The position numbers and the translations under genes are program-made. 64,000 bases of DNA, from contig JAVBOB010000012.1 of the NCBI GenBank assembly GCA_031551125.1, positions 1 through 64,000 on the forward strand, written 5' to 3'. Numbering within the stretch: the first letter of the stretch is position 1; every line of letters starts with the position of its first letter. Source of the stretch: JAIRNF01 sp031551125 (lineage in GTDB: Bacteria; Bacteroidota; Bacteroidia; Bacteroidales; UBA932). Below, piece after piece: positions 45,795-53,505 of this stretch. The notes beneath the pieces were generated by a model that was given only the letters and a program-made list of their open reading frames with translations, did not search any database and was not told the origin of the DNA.

Positions 45795-45840
45795 AGTCGA
45801 TAATGTGTTGGTTTTACGAAACAAAAGTCGGTGAGACAGC

Positions 45841-45902
45841 GTCAAACCACAAGCAAGGAAGGTCAAAAAAACGTCAAAAACCCCGATGTGATGTCAAAAA
45901 CC
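45841..45902 (+). promoter_or_regulatory. GTCAAA direct-repeat operator between GLPGLI and kinase genes
   Basis: GTCAAACC (45841), GTCAAAAAA (45862), GTCAAAAAC (45873) and GTCAAAAACC (45893) recur at 21, 11 and 20 bp. These match the repeats upstream of the membrane-anchored regulator. The site lies between divergent genes, so it could control both the GLPGLI-receptor unit and the kinase-regulator unit. Confidence 0.7.
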
Positions 45903-45925
45903 AAATAGCAGCCAATAAAATATAA

Positions 45926-45933
45926 TACTTTTG
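45926..45933 (+). promoter_or_regulatory. Putative -7 element, leaderless start for the kinase gene
   Basis: TACTTTTG matches TAnnTTTG, 3 bp before the ATG at 45937 and 33 bp from the last GTCAAAAAC repeat. This is the same geometry as at 40948. No -33 TTG is present. Confidence 0.55.
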
Positions 45934-45936
45934 TTT

Positions 45937-47304
45937 ATGCTTTTATTCTCTCAACATAAAAAACTCCCGTGGCTTGGAATAGCCACTACGCTAAGCATTG
46001 TAGCCTTACTGTGTTTTCAGGGCTACTGGCTGTATAATGGCTACCGTAATACCTACAATAAGTTTGTAGAAAATGCGCAAGCCGCTCTACAGGAAGCATG
46101 CGACAAAGAACAAGCCATTCAAAAAGCAAAGAGCGAAGAACGAATTAAACAGATAAGTCTTCCCTCCGTAAGTAAAATTCAAGTAATAAAGAAGGACTCC
46201 CTAAACAAGATTCAAATACTAACGGATACATTAACTCGCTCAACCACCGCAATACGGGTGAGCGTAGAGAAAGATATTGGTGTTAACCTGAATCGTTTAG
46301 ACAGTTTATTCAGTCAAGCATTAGTTGAGAAGGGTTTGAACGTAAGCTTTGTTTTGGAAGGAACTACCATAGCTAACGGTAAAGAAAACACACGTACCAT
46401 TGGCGAGCACAAAAAAGGACAGGAAGTAAAAATACAGGCCAACAACATTCAGCTTATGTCCTTCGAAGCCGGAACAGCACTCAACATCAACATGAGCAAG
46501 GAACACATATCGGCGTACCTACAGTTTACACCCCTCACTATTTTCAAACAAATGGTATGGACGCTGGTAGCTTCAGTATTGCTGTTTCTCGTTATTCTTT
46601 ACTGCTTGATGTCGCAGCTACGCGTTATCCGACAACAGAAATCAGCGGCTAAAATGAGGAACGATTTTATTGCCAACTTCACGCACGAGCTCAAAACACC
46701 GATTGCCGTTGTGTATGCGGCACTAGATAATATCGAACGAAATCCAACGCAACCGGAAAAGGCTGTAGAGGCAGGTAAAGCGCAATTAAAACGTTTGTCT
46801 GATTCGGTTGAAAAAATTCTCAGCCTATCAGTCGGAGAACAAGGTCATTTAGAGCTGCACCGTGAAGAGGTTGTGATGAACGACTGGCTCACATCGTTGG
46901 TAGAACCGTTCCGTCTGAGATCAGGAAAAGGAGTAACGTTTGAGCTGACCGTTACTCCTCCTAACGCTGTTGCGTATATTGATAAAGTACATTTTGCCAA
47001 TGCGCTGAACAATATTATTGATAACGCCATCAAGTATTCCGGTGAACAGGTACAGATCGTTATAGCTTGCCGGCAAACGCAACAAAATTTGCAAATCACT
47101 ATTCACGATAATGGTTTGGGCATTGCCGAAGAAAATCAGAAACGAATATTCGACCGCTTTTACCGTGTAAAAAATACTTCCGAAAAAGTGAAAGGTTTCG
47201 GGCTGGGGCTAAACTACGCCAAGACCATTATTGAGCTGCATGGAGCGACTATAAGTGTAGAAAGCATATTAGGAAAAGGAAGCACGTTTACCATTGATTT
47301 ATGA
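45937..47304 (+). CDS. Sensor histidine kinase
   Basis: 455 aa from the ATG at 45937 (a TTG six bases earlier lies in the -7 box). Membrane helices at about 11-33 and 203-225 flank a periplasmic sensor region of about 165 residues with no named fold. The HisKA box is FTHELKTP with His250; the ATPase domain has N box NALNNIIDNAIKYS (355-368), G1 DNGLGI, F box FDRFYRV and G2 GFGLGLNY. All catalytic motifs are intact. Its stop overlaps the response regulator start (ATGA). It is divergent from the GLPGLI gene. Confidence 0.95.
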   Translation: MLLFSQHKKLPWLGIATTLSIVALLCFQGYWLYNGYRNTYNKFVENAQAALQEACDKEQAIQKAKSEERIKQISLPSVSKIQVIKKDSLNKIQILTDTLTRSTTAIRVSVEKDIGVNLNRLDSLFSQALVEKGLNVSFVLEGTTIANGKENTRTIGEHKKGQEVKIQANNIQLMSFEAGTALNINMSKEHISAYLQFTPLTIFKQMVWTLVASVLLFLVILYCLMSQLRVIRQQKSAAKMRNDFIANFTHELKTPIAVVYAALDNIERNPTQPEKAVEAGKAQLKRLSDSVEKILSLSVGEQGHLELHREEVVMNDWLTSLVEPFRLRSGKGVTFELTVTPPNAVAYIDKVHFANALNNIIDNAIKYSGEQVQIVIACRQTQQNLQITIHDNGLGIAEENQKRIFDRFYRVKNTSEKVKGFGLGLNYAKTIIELHGATISVESILGKGSTFTIDL

Positions 47305-47993
47305 TGAAAGTTCTATACGCCGAAGATGAGCCTTACCTAGCCTTTGTAATTAAGGATGGCTTGGAAGCTGAAGGTTTTGAAGTAGTGCATGTGCTGGACG
47401 GAAAAGATGCAGTAGAACAGTTTGCTTCCTTTTCGCCCGATATTGTACTATTGGATTATGCTATGCCAGCTATGGATGGCATCGAAGCTTGCCGTAAAAT
47501 ACGAGCAAAGGATAAACAAGTACCCATCATCTTCGCATCGGCACACAGCTTGGGCGATACCATTACCGATGCGTATCGTGCCGGAGCCACCGACTACATT
47601 AAAAAACCTTTCGGTTTGCGCGAGCTACTACGGCATATTGAAAATATTCTTCATAGAGAAGCTCCCCAACCAACCGAAAAACAGCAAGACGTTTTCTTGC
47701 TGGGACAATATACGTTCGATGCTAACAGAAATACGCTACATGGTTTTGGCGAACGCATACACCTCAACAAAAAGGAAAGCGCCATACTCAACGAGCTCTG
47801 TCAGCATATCGACTATATTGTAGAACGCGGAGCCTTGCTGGAAAAGCATTGGAACGGCAGCGGATTTATTTACACTCGCAGCCTAGACACATATATTGCC
47901 AAGCTGCGCAGCTACTTAAAAAAAGACCCCACCATACAAATTATTACGGTAAAGGGGTTGGGGTATAAGTTGTCCTGTGGTAATGCAGGATAG
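47301..47993 (+). CDS. OmpR-family response regulator
   Basis: 230 aa. The receiver domain has the acidic pair Glu8/Asp9, phospho-acceptor Asp52 in LLDYAMP, Ser80 and Lys102 in KKPFG. The winged-helix domain (about 133-226) is very similar to that of the membrane-anchored regulator at 40959, including LNKKESAIL, GSGFIYTRSLDTYIAKL and the final VKGLGYKLS. Translation is coupled to the kinase by a 4-bp overlap; an ATG one codon later is equally possible. The likely targets are the GTCAAA repeats upstream of both regulator genes. Confidence 0.95.
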   Translation: MMKVLYAEDEPYLAFVIKDGLEAEGFEVVHVLDGKDAVEQFASFSPDIVLLDYAMPAMDGIEACRKIRAKDKQVPIIFASAHSLGDTITDAYRAGATDYIKKPFGLRELLRHIENILHREAPQPTEKQQDVFLLGQYTFDANRNTLHGFGERIHLNKKESAILNELCQHIDYIVERGALLEKHWNGSGFIYTRSLDTYIAKLRSYLKKDPTIQIITVKGLGYKLSCGNAG

Positions 47994-48052
47994 CAAATTC
48001 ATATTTTCGAAATACCCCAACTAAAACAGCTGCCTCAAAAAATTAGTTTTGT

Positions 48053-48092
48053 TTGTAGCTATTCAGATATTGTTCGTATATTTGCGAACAAT
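48053..48092 (+). promoter_or_regulatory. arsR promoter with embedded palindromic operator
   Basis: TTG (48053-48055) and TATATTTG (48077-48084) form a -33/-7 pair with a 21-bp spacer. The -7 box is the exact centre of a palindrome, ATTGTTCG (48069-48076) and CGAACAAT (48085-48092). A dimeric repressor bound here would cover the -7 box. The arsR ATG is 7 bp downstream. Confidence 0.75.
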
Positions 48093-48099
48093 AAAAATC

Positions 48100-48417
48100 A
48101 TGGCAAAAGAAAAACTGACTAAAGAACAGGAGCAGCTTGCACGTTTTGCCAAAGCATTAGGGCATCCTATTCGAGTGGCTATCCTGCAAATGCTGGCAAA
48201 GCAAACCTGTTGCTATCATGGTGATATGTCCGAAGTGCTACCTGTGGCTAAAAGTACCCTGTCTCAACATTTGAAAGAGTTGAAAGAAGCGGGACTAATT
48301 CAAGGAACAATTATTTTGCCAACCGTAAAATATTGTATTAATAAAGAAAATTGGGAGCTGGCAAAAAGGCTGTTTGATGGTTTACTAGTAGAGGTGTCTA
48401 AATCAGATAAATGCTGA
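48100..48417 (+). CDS. ArsR/SmtB-family metalloid-responsive repressor
   Basis: 105 aa from the ATG at 48100; the frame opens at 48049 but that part overlaps the promoter and operator. The winged helix-turn-helix (VAKSTLSQHLKELKEAGLIQ, about 49-68) is typical. Cys37-Cys38 in KQTCCYHGDM sit at the helix where ArsR proteins bind As(III); Cys79 and Cys105 could supply a third thiol. It probably represses its own promoter and the downstream methyltransferase gene, releasing DNA when arsenite binds. Confidence 0.9.
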   Translation: MAKEKLTKEQEQLARFAKALGHPIRVAILQMLAKQTCCYHGDMSEVLPVAKSTLSQHLKELKEAGLIQGTIILPTVKYCINKENWELAKRLFDGLLVEVSKSDKC

Positions 48418-48443
48418 TTGCCACAAAAATTTTACTTTAACAA

Positions 48444-48466
48444 TTCGTATAACTACGAAATACGAA
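48444..48466 (+). promoter_or_regulatory. Possible second ArsR operator
   Basis: TTCGTAT (48444-48450) and ATACGAA (48460-48466) form a perfect 7-bp inverted repeat, 28 bp before the methyltransferase-fusion ATG. TTCGTAT also occurs in the arsR operator (48073). Confidence 0.4.
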
Positions 48467-48494
48467 CGATATATGAACGTTTAAAACAGAAGAT

Positions 48495-49538
48495 ATGGAA
48501 ATAGCAGTATTGGGTACAGGTTGCAGCAAATGCAAAACCCTGTACGAACGAGTTAAAAAGGTAGTGGAAGAAAACCAAAGTTCAGCTACCGTATCAAAAA
48601 TTGAAGATATTTCCGAGATTATAAAATTCGGCGTTAGGCTCACACCCGCCGTTGTGATTGATGGAACAATAGTTATACAGGGTGTACTACCAAAAGAAAG
48701 CGAAATTAAGGGTTGGCTTTCCAAAGGGAAACCCGATATGAAGGAGCTGGTAAAACAGCGCTACAATGAGCTGGCACTAATGAATAAAGAATCTGTTTCG
48801 TGTTGCTGTAATCCCTTAGCCCCGGCCACCCCTTCAAAGAAAGTGTTCACCATTATGAGCGAAGATTACAGCAAATTAAAAGGCTATGAACCTAATGCCG
48901 ATTTGGGCATTGGCTGTGGATTACCTACGCAATATGCTCGCATACAAAAGGGAGATACCGTTGTTGATTTAGGTGCAGGTGCAGGTAACGACTGTTTTAT
49001 TGCCCGTGAAGAAACAGGCGAAACAGGCCGTGTAATTGGTGTCGACTTTGCCCCCCAAATGCTTGCACGAGCAAGAGCCAATGCCACCAAACGCGGATTC
49101 ACCAATGTGGAATTTTTAGAAGGCGATATTGAAAATATGCCTTTACCTGACTGTACTGCCAATGTAGTGGTAAGCAATTGCGTTTTGAACTTATTACCTC
49201 GCAAAGACAAAATTTTCAAAGAGGTTTACCGTGTACTAAAACCCAACGGACATTTTTGTATTTCGGATGTCGTATTAAACGGTGTATTTCCAAAAGAATT
49301 TACTGACAATGCCGCTATGTATGCGGGATGTATTGCCAGCGCCATTCAGCGTGAAGAATACTTGGGAGAAATTGAAAAGGCAAATTTTACCGACATCAAA
49401 GTAGAACGTACAAAAACGATAGCTATTCCCGATGAAGTGTTGGAGGAACATTTGGATAAGGCCACCATTGAAAAATACAAGACGGGAAGCGTAGGCATTT
49501 ACTCAATCACAGTAACGGGGAAAAAACCATTGGCGTAA
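48495..49538 (+). CDS. arsM: Thioredoxin-like / arsenite S-adenosylmethionine methyltransferase fusion (ArsM type)
   Basis: 347 aa. Residues 1-80 are a small thioredoxin-like domain with active site GCSKC (Cys10, Cys13) and cis-Pro LTPAVV. Residues about 95-345 are an ArsM methyltransferase: SAM motif VVDLGAGAGND (157-167) and the Cys residues expected to bind As(III), CCC (103-105), Cys141 in GIGCGLP, Cys229 in SNCVLNLLP, plus Cys279 in YAGCIASAI. ArsM methylates arsenite to methylarsenicals and needs thiol reductant, so the fused domain may recycle the cysteines. It lies 77 bp after arsR. Confidence 0.88.
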   Translation: MEIAVLGTGCSKCKTLYERVKKVVEENQSSATVSKIEDISEIIKFGVRLTPAVVIDGTIVIQGVLPKESEIKGWLSKGKPDMKELVKQRYNELALMNKESVSCCCNPLAPATPSKKVFTIMSEDYSKLKGYEPNADLGIGCGLPTQYARIQKGDTVVDLGAGAGNDCFIAREETGETGRVIGVDFAPQMLARARANATKRGFTNVEFLEGDIENMPLPDCTANVVVSNCVLNLLPRKDKIFKEVYRVLKPNGHFCISDVVLNGVFPKEFTDNAAMYAGCIASAIQREEYLGEIEKANFTDIKVERTKTIAIPDEVLEEHLDKATIEKYKTGSVGIYSITVTGKKPLA

Positions 49539-49578
49539 AAGATTTTTTACTTTTTCTTTCTGAAACATACCATACAAA

Positions 49579-49611
49579 AAACGAGGACAGGTACTTTACC
49601 TATCCTCGTTT
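49579..49611. terminator. Bidirectional terminator between arsM and rng
   Basis: AAACGAGGACAGGTA (49579-49593) pairs with TACCTATCCTCGTTT (49597-49611) with one mismatch and a 3-nt loop; A-rich and T-rich flanks allow termination in both directions between the convergent genes. Confidence 0.85.
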
Positions 49612-49634
49612 AATCTTTCCTCTTTTTGAGATTT

Positions 49635-51188
49635 CTAGGGATTCAATTTTTCGCCCGCTTTATTCAGCAATTCATACTCAAGAAAAGTGAATGACTCGCT
49701 GGCATTAACGCTAAGCTTACATTTGTGCCTCTTTGCCCACTTATACCTGAGCGAAAACAAGCCTTTTGTAAGGTATGCGGCTATGTACGGATGAACGTTG
49801 AGCGTTATCGAGCGTTCTTTTTTCTCTTCCGCATAGTACGCAATCTGGTTTTCCAAAACCTCGTCAAACAATACTGCGGGCGCAATGCGTCCTGTACCGT
49901 TGCAGGTAGGGCAAACCTCGCTGGTATTCACTTGCATTTCGGGGCGTACACGCTGACGCGTAATCTGCATCAGTCCGAACTTTGTTAGCGGGAGGATGTT
50001 GTGCTTAGCTCTGTCCTTCTCCATGAGCTTCATCATCTTCTCATGCAGCATTTGCTTGTTCACCTGCTCTCCCATGTCGATAAAATCGACTACAATAATG
50101 CCACCCATATCGCGCAACTTCAGCTGTCGGGCTACCTCCTCTGCCGCAACAAGGTTTACCTCCAGCGCGTTGCTCTCTTGGTCGTTGGCATTTTTTGTCC
50201 GGATACCGCTGTTTACATCAATTACGTGTAAAGCCTCCGTGTGCTCAATAATAACGTAAGCGCTTCCTTTTAGCGAAACAACCTTACCGAATGATGCCTT
50301 TACCTGCTTGGCAACGCCAAACTGCTCGAATATAGGCACCTTACCATCGTATAACTTTACGATTTTTTCTTTTTCGGGAGCAATAGTGCCAATGTACTCT
50401 TTAATTTCATGGTAAACACCCTCATCGCTTACGTGAATATTGTTGAACGAGCCATTCAGCAAATCACGCAACAAGGCGGTAGTTCTACTCACCTCTCCGG
50501 CCAGTAAACGCGGAGGTGTTGCAGTTTTCATCAACTCAACGCACTGCTCCCAGCGTTTAATGAGCGACCGAAGCTCACCATCAAGTACGGCAACTTTCTT
50601 TCCCTCAGCGGCTGTGCGTACAATAACGCCATAGTTTGGCGGAAGTATGCTTTCAATCAGTCGCTTTAGCCGTTTACGCTCTTCATTCGATGATACCTTT
50701 TGAGATATGGAAACCTTATCGGCAAAAGGCATTAGCACAATGTTACGTCCGGCAATCGATATTTCTGCGGTAAGCCTAGGGCCTTTCGTAGAAATGGCCT
50801 CCTTTACCAGCTGAACAACTATTGTTTGCCCGGTTTTTAAAACATCCTGAATCTTTCCTTCTTTTTCAAGTAATTCCTGAAACTTTACTTTGGAAAAATT
50901 CAAAGATTTTCCTTTTGCTGCATTCGAAGCATCTGCCAAAAACTTGGAAAACGTTCTGAAGTGCAGACCAAGGTCTAAATAGTGAATAAAAGCGTCTTTT
51001 TCATGCCCTATATCAACAAAAGCAGCGTTTAGAGCCGGCATAATTTTCTTCACCCGTCCGAGATAAATATCCCCAACCGAGTACTGAATGTTACCCTTCT
51101 CCTTTGTAAACTCTACAAGCTTTTTGTCTTCAAGTAGTGCAATAGAAACCTCAGAGGAAGCTACATCAATAACCAGTTCGTTGTTCAT
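49635..51188 (-). CDS. rng: Rne/Rng-family ribonuclease G
   Basis: 517 aa. An endoribonuclease for rRNA 5'-end maturation and mRNA turnover. An N-terminal S1 domain (about 35-120, VGDIYLGRVKKIMPALNAAFVDIG) is followed by the RNase H-like catalytic part with DVNSGIRTKN and GGIIVVDFIDM (the metal-binding Asp residues) and the zinc-link CPTCNGTGRI near residue 425. It lacks the long C-terminal scaffold of RNase E. A small ribosomal-protein gene and hup lie upstream on the same strand, an order I recall as common in Bacteroidetes. Confidence 0.95.
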   Translation of the reverse strand: MNNELVIDVASSEVSIALLEDKKLVEFTKEKGNIQYSVGDIYLGRVKKIMPALNAAFVDIGHEKDAFIHYLDLGLHFRTFSKFLADASNAAKGKSLNFSKVKFQELLEKEGKIQDVLKTGQTIVVQLVKEAISTKGPRLTAEISIAGRNIVLMPFADKVSISQKVSSNEERKRLKRLIESILPPNYGVIVRTAAEGKKVAVLDGELRSLIKRWEQCVELMKTATPPRLLAGEVSRTTALLRDLLNGSFNNIHVSDEGVYHEIKEYIGTIAPEKEKIVKLYDGKVPIFEQFGVAKQVKASFGKVVSLKGSAYVIIEHTEALHVIDVNSGIRTKNANDQESNALEVNLVAAEEVARQLKLRDMGGIIVVDFIDMGEQVNKQMLHEKMMKLMEKDRAKHNILPLTKFGLMQITRQRVRPEMQVNTSEVCPTCNGTGRIAPAVLFDEVLENQIAYYAEEKKERSITLNVHPYIAAYLTKGLFSLRYKWAKRHKCKLSVNASESFTFLEYELLNKAGEKLNP

Positions 51189-51276
51189 AGCTTCTAATTC
51201 TTTCTAATGGCAATAACCTACCCTAACCCCGGCAGCGGCTACAGGAGGTAATGCCTTGTGGCAATAAATAAAGTAA

Positions 51277-51306
51277 ACCCTAAAGACCTTCACAGCTCTT
51301 TAGGGT
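51277..51306 (-). terminator. Hairpin between the bS22-like gene and rng
   Basis: ACCCTAAAGA (51277-51286) and TCTTTAGGGT (51297-51306) form a perfect 10-bp stem. On the minus strand it lies just after the bS22-like gene and about 90 bp before rng, so it could terminate or attenuate. Confidence 0.55.
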
Positions 51307-51327
51307 AAATTACACAAATAAACCACC

Positions 51328-51420
51328 CTACTTACGTTTTTTATGCCTGTTCTTGCGAAGACGTTTTTTACGTTTGTGGGTCGCCATTTTATGTCTCTTT
51401 CTCTTCTTTCCGCTTGGCAT
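51328..51420 (-). CDS. bS22/mS38-like small basic ribosomal protein (AURKAIP1/COX24-type)
   Basis: 30 aa, ATG at 51420 and TAG at 51328-51330. The product is almost entirely Lys, Arg and His: it begins MPSGKKRKRHKM and ends RLRKNRHKKRK. Short proteins of this pattern are conserved in Bacteroidetes at this spot next to hup and resemble the DUF1713 domain of mycobacterial bS22 and mitochondrial mS38. It is expected to bind rRNA; the exact ribosomal position is inferred. A 92-codon frame on the opposite strand overlaps it and is a shadow. Confidence 0.75.
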   Translation of the reverse strand: MPSGKKRKRHKMATHKRKKRLRKNRHKKRK

Positions 51421-51462
51421 AACTCTTTGTTTGATTGAACGTTTATACTACAGTAGCCAATG

Positions 51463-51756
51463 CTACTTTTTACTGCTCGTGCTGTTCTTTACCTTGTTTA
51501 CGAATACTTTCGCAGGCTTAAACGAAGGAATAAAGTGCTCGGGGATAATAATAGTGGTATTCTTCGATATGTTACGGGCTGTTTTTTTAGCCCTTTTCTT
51601 TACAACAAAAGAACCGAAACCTCTTAGGTAAACGTTCTTATCCTTTGCTAAAGAAGTCTTTACGCTTTCCATAAAGCATTCAACAGTCTTCTGAACGGTG
51701 ATTTTTTCAATCCCTGTTGATTTCGCAATTTCATTTACAATATCTGCCTTTGTCAT
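51463..51756 (-). CDS. hup: HU-family DNA-binding protein
   Basis: 97 aa nucleoid protein of the HU/IHF family. The helical N-terminus (MTKADIVNEIAKSTGIEKITVQ) and the beta-arm region are present, with the family segment LRGFGSFVVKKRAKKTARN at 44-62. The C-terminus ends in a basic tail (VNKVKNSTSSKK). It starts from its own promoter at 51813-51820, divergent from mutY, and precedes the bS22-like gene by 42 bp. Confidence 0.93.
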   Translation of the reverse strand: MTKADIVNEIAKSTGIEKITVQKTVECFMESVKTSLAKDKNVYLRGFGSFVVKKRAKKTARNISKNTTIIIPEHFIPSFKPAKVFVNKVKNSTSSKK

Positions 51757-51812
51757 GACTTAAGTTATTTGATTATCAGTAATTTATTCGTTTTTGCTGG
51801 TGTTTAGGAATG

Positions 51813-51820
51813 CAAAGATA
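51813..51820 (-). promoter_or_regulatory. Putative -7 element for hup
   Basis: Minus-strand TATCTTTG matches TAnnTTTG, 57 bp before the hup ATG. No clear -33 TTG is present. Confidence 0.45.
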
Positions 51821-51853
51821 GTATAATTTAATAAGATACTGATGCTTTTGGCT

Positions 51854-51861
51854 TATTTTTG
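51854..51861 (+). promoter_or_regulatory. Putative -7 element for mutY
   Basis: TATTTTTG matches TAnnTTTG, 9 bp before the mutY ATG at 51871. With the hup box at 51813 it makes a back-to-back promoter pair. Confidence 0.4.
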
Positions 51862-51870
51862 CCCTCAATC

Positions 51871-52956
51871 ATGGTTCAAAACGATCTTTTTTCAGAAGCC
51901 ATAATATCATGGTATCAGCACAATAAGCGTGAGCTGCCCTGGCGTGAGACCACCGACCCCTATAAGATATGGGTATCGGAGATAATACTCCAGCAAACAA
52001 GGGTTGCCCAAGGGTATAGCTATTACTTACGCTTTACCACCGCCTTCCCTACCGTTAAAGCGTTGGCCGAAGCCTCTTTAGATGATGTTTTAAAACAGTG
52101 GCAAGGTTTGGGCTACTATAGTAGAGCAAGAAATATGCATCAAACGGCTAAATTTATAGTAGCCGGCTGCAAGGGCAAGTTTCCGCAAAGCTATGAGGAG
52201 CTGATGAAGCTGAAGGGCATAGGCGATTATACCGCCTCGGCCATTGCCACCTTTGCCTTCAAAGTGCCCATTGCCGCAGTTGATGGTAACGTTTACCGCA
52301 TATTTTCCCGTTACCTTGGCATTTCCACCCCAATAGACACCACTCAGGGTAAGAAGGAAATACACGCCATAGCACAGGAAATGGTGGATAAAGACCGTCC
52401 CGATATATACAACCAAGCCATTATGGATTTTGGGGCAACCGTTTGCTCTCCAAAAAAACCGCTATGCTACGAATGCCCTGTATTCGAATCATGCTATGCT
52501 TTCCGAAACAGCTGTGTGAATAAGCTGCCCGCTAAAAGCAAGAAGATAAAGGTCCGTACACGGTATTTTTCCTACTTCCTTATAAAGTATGGTGATTTTA
52601 CCTACATCAAAAAGCGACAGAATGATGATATTTGGCATTCGTTATACGAGTTTCCGCTTATTGAAACAAGTGAAGAGCAGAATCCCGATGATATTCGTAA
52701 AACGGAAGGATGGAAACAGCTGTTTGGCCGTGCAACAGCAAATATACTCAGCGTATCACCCCTAATTAAGTACCCCCTGAGCCATCAATCACTTATGGTG
52801 CGCTTTTATATTGTGGAGCTGCAAAGCATCAGCTACCTACTTCGCAATAGCTACACTAAAGTTAGAATTGATGGGGTAAGCGATTACTCAACCCCAAGGC
52901 TTATTGACTCTTACATGGTAGCCGAAGCTACCGAAAAATATTTTACAACAAAATAA
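51871..52956 (+). CDS. mutY: A/G-specific adenine glycosylase MutY
   Basis: 361 aa from the ATG at 51871; the TTG at 51859 lies in the -7 box. It removes adenine mispaired with 8-oxoguanine. The HhH-GPD core has catalytic Glu in WVSEIILQQTRV, the hairpin LKGIGDYTASAIA and Asp in VDGNVYRIFSR. The 4Fe-4S ligands follow as CSPKKPLCYECPVFESC (Cys spacing 6, 2, 5). The C-terminal NUDIX-like domain recognising 8-oxoG is present from about 230. It is divergent from hup and followed by ssb. Confidence 0.96.
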   Translation: MVQNDLFSEAIISWYQHNKRELPWRETTDPYKIWVSEIILQQTRVAQGYSYYLRFTTAFPTVKALAEASLDDVLKQWQGLGYYSRARNMHQTAKFIVAGCKGKFPQSYEELMKLKGIGDYTASAIATFAFKVPIAAVDGNVYRIFSRYLGISTPIDTTQGKKEIHAIAQEMVDKDRPDIYNQAIMDFGATVCSPKKPLCYECPVFESCYAFRNSCVNKLPAKSKKIKVRTRYFSYFLIKYGDFTYIKKRQNDDIWHSLYEFPLIETSEEQNPDDIRKTEGWKQLFGRATANILSVSPLIKYPLSHQSLMVRFYIVELQSISYLLRNSYTKVRIDGVSDYSTPRLIDSYMVAEATEKYFTTK

Positions 52957-52999
52957 AACCTTCAAGTGTTTTTTTTTACTAGCTTAGACGATTGAAACC

Positions 53000-53032
53000 T
53001 TGTAGTAACTGTAAGGTATAACGCTATATTTG
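53000..53032 (+). promoter_or_regulatory. Putative ssb promoter
   Basis: TTG (53000-53002) and TATATTTG (53025-53032) are a -33/-7 pair with a 22-bp spacer, 25 bp before the ssb ATG. Confidence 0.5.
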
Positions 53033-53057
53033 AAACAACTATAAAACGACACGAGAG

Positions 53058-53486
53058 ATGACACTAAACAAGGTACTGCTAATTGGAAATGTGGGGAAAG
53101 ACCCCGAAGTAAAACACTTAGATAAAGGTGTTTCTGTTGTAACTATCCCCATTGCAACAACAGAACGATTTAAGGATAAGAACGGTGAGCTGAGAGAACA
53201 AACAGAATGGCACAACGTAGTATTTTGGCGCAGCCTTGCTGAGTTTGTTGAAAAATATGTAAAGAAGGGCTCGCAGGTATTTATTGAAGGAAAGCTTCGC
53301 AGCCGCAGCTGGGAGGACCAAAACGGACAAAAACGATATGTAACTGAAATCGTTGCCGACACCATTCGTCTGCTGGGACGCCGCTCTGATTCAGAATCTC
53401 ACGGAAGCCAAGGGACACAAGATGAAAAGCCATCAACAACCCCTGATATTACAAACGATGCCGAAGATGACGATTTGCCTTTCTAA
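53058..53486 (+). CDS. ssb: Single-stranded DNA-binding protein
   Basis: 142 aa. An OB-fold (about 1-108) with the usual start LNKVLLIGNVGKDPEVKHL and EWHNVVFWRSLAEFVEKYVKKG is followed by a flexible Ser/Gly/Glu-rich tail and the acidic tip DDDLPF, the docking site for replication and repair partners. The tail is shorter than in E. coli SSB. It lies 101 bp after mutY and has its own promoter and terminator. Confidence 0.96.
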   Translation: MTLNKVLLIGNVGKDPEVKHLDKGVSVVTIPIATTERFKDKNGELREQTEWHNVVFWRSLAEFVEKYVKKGSQVFIEGKLRSRSWEDQNGQKRYVTEIVADTIRLLGRRSDSESHGSQGTQDEKPSTTPDITNDAEDDDLPF

Positions 53487-53505
53487 GCAAGCGTTCAAAT
53501 AAAAC

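Noticed and set aside
51353..51631. Plus-strand frame of 92 codons
   Set aside because: It is antisense to the bS22-like and hup genes, both of which are supported by conserved products.
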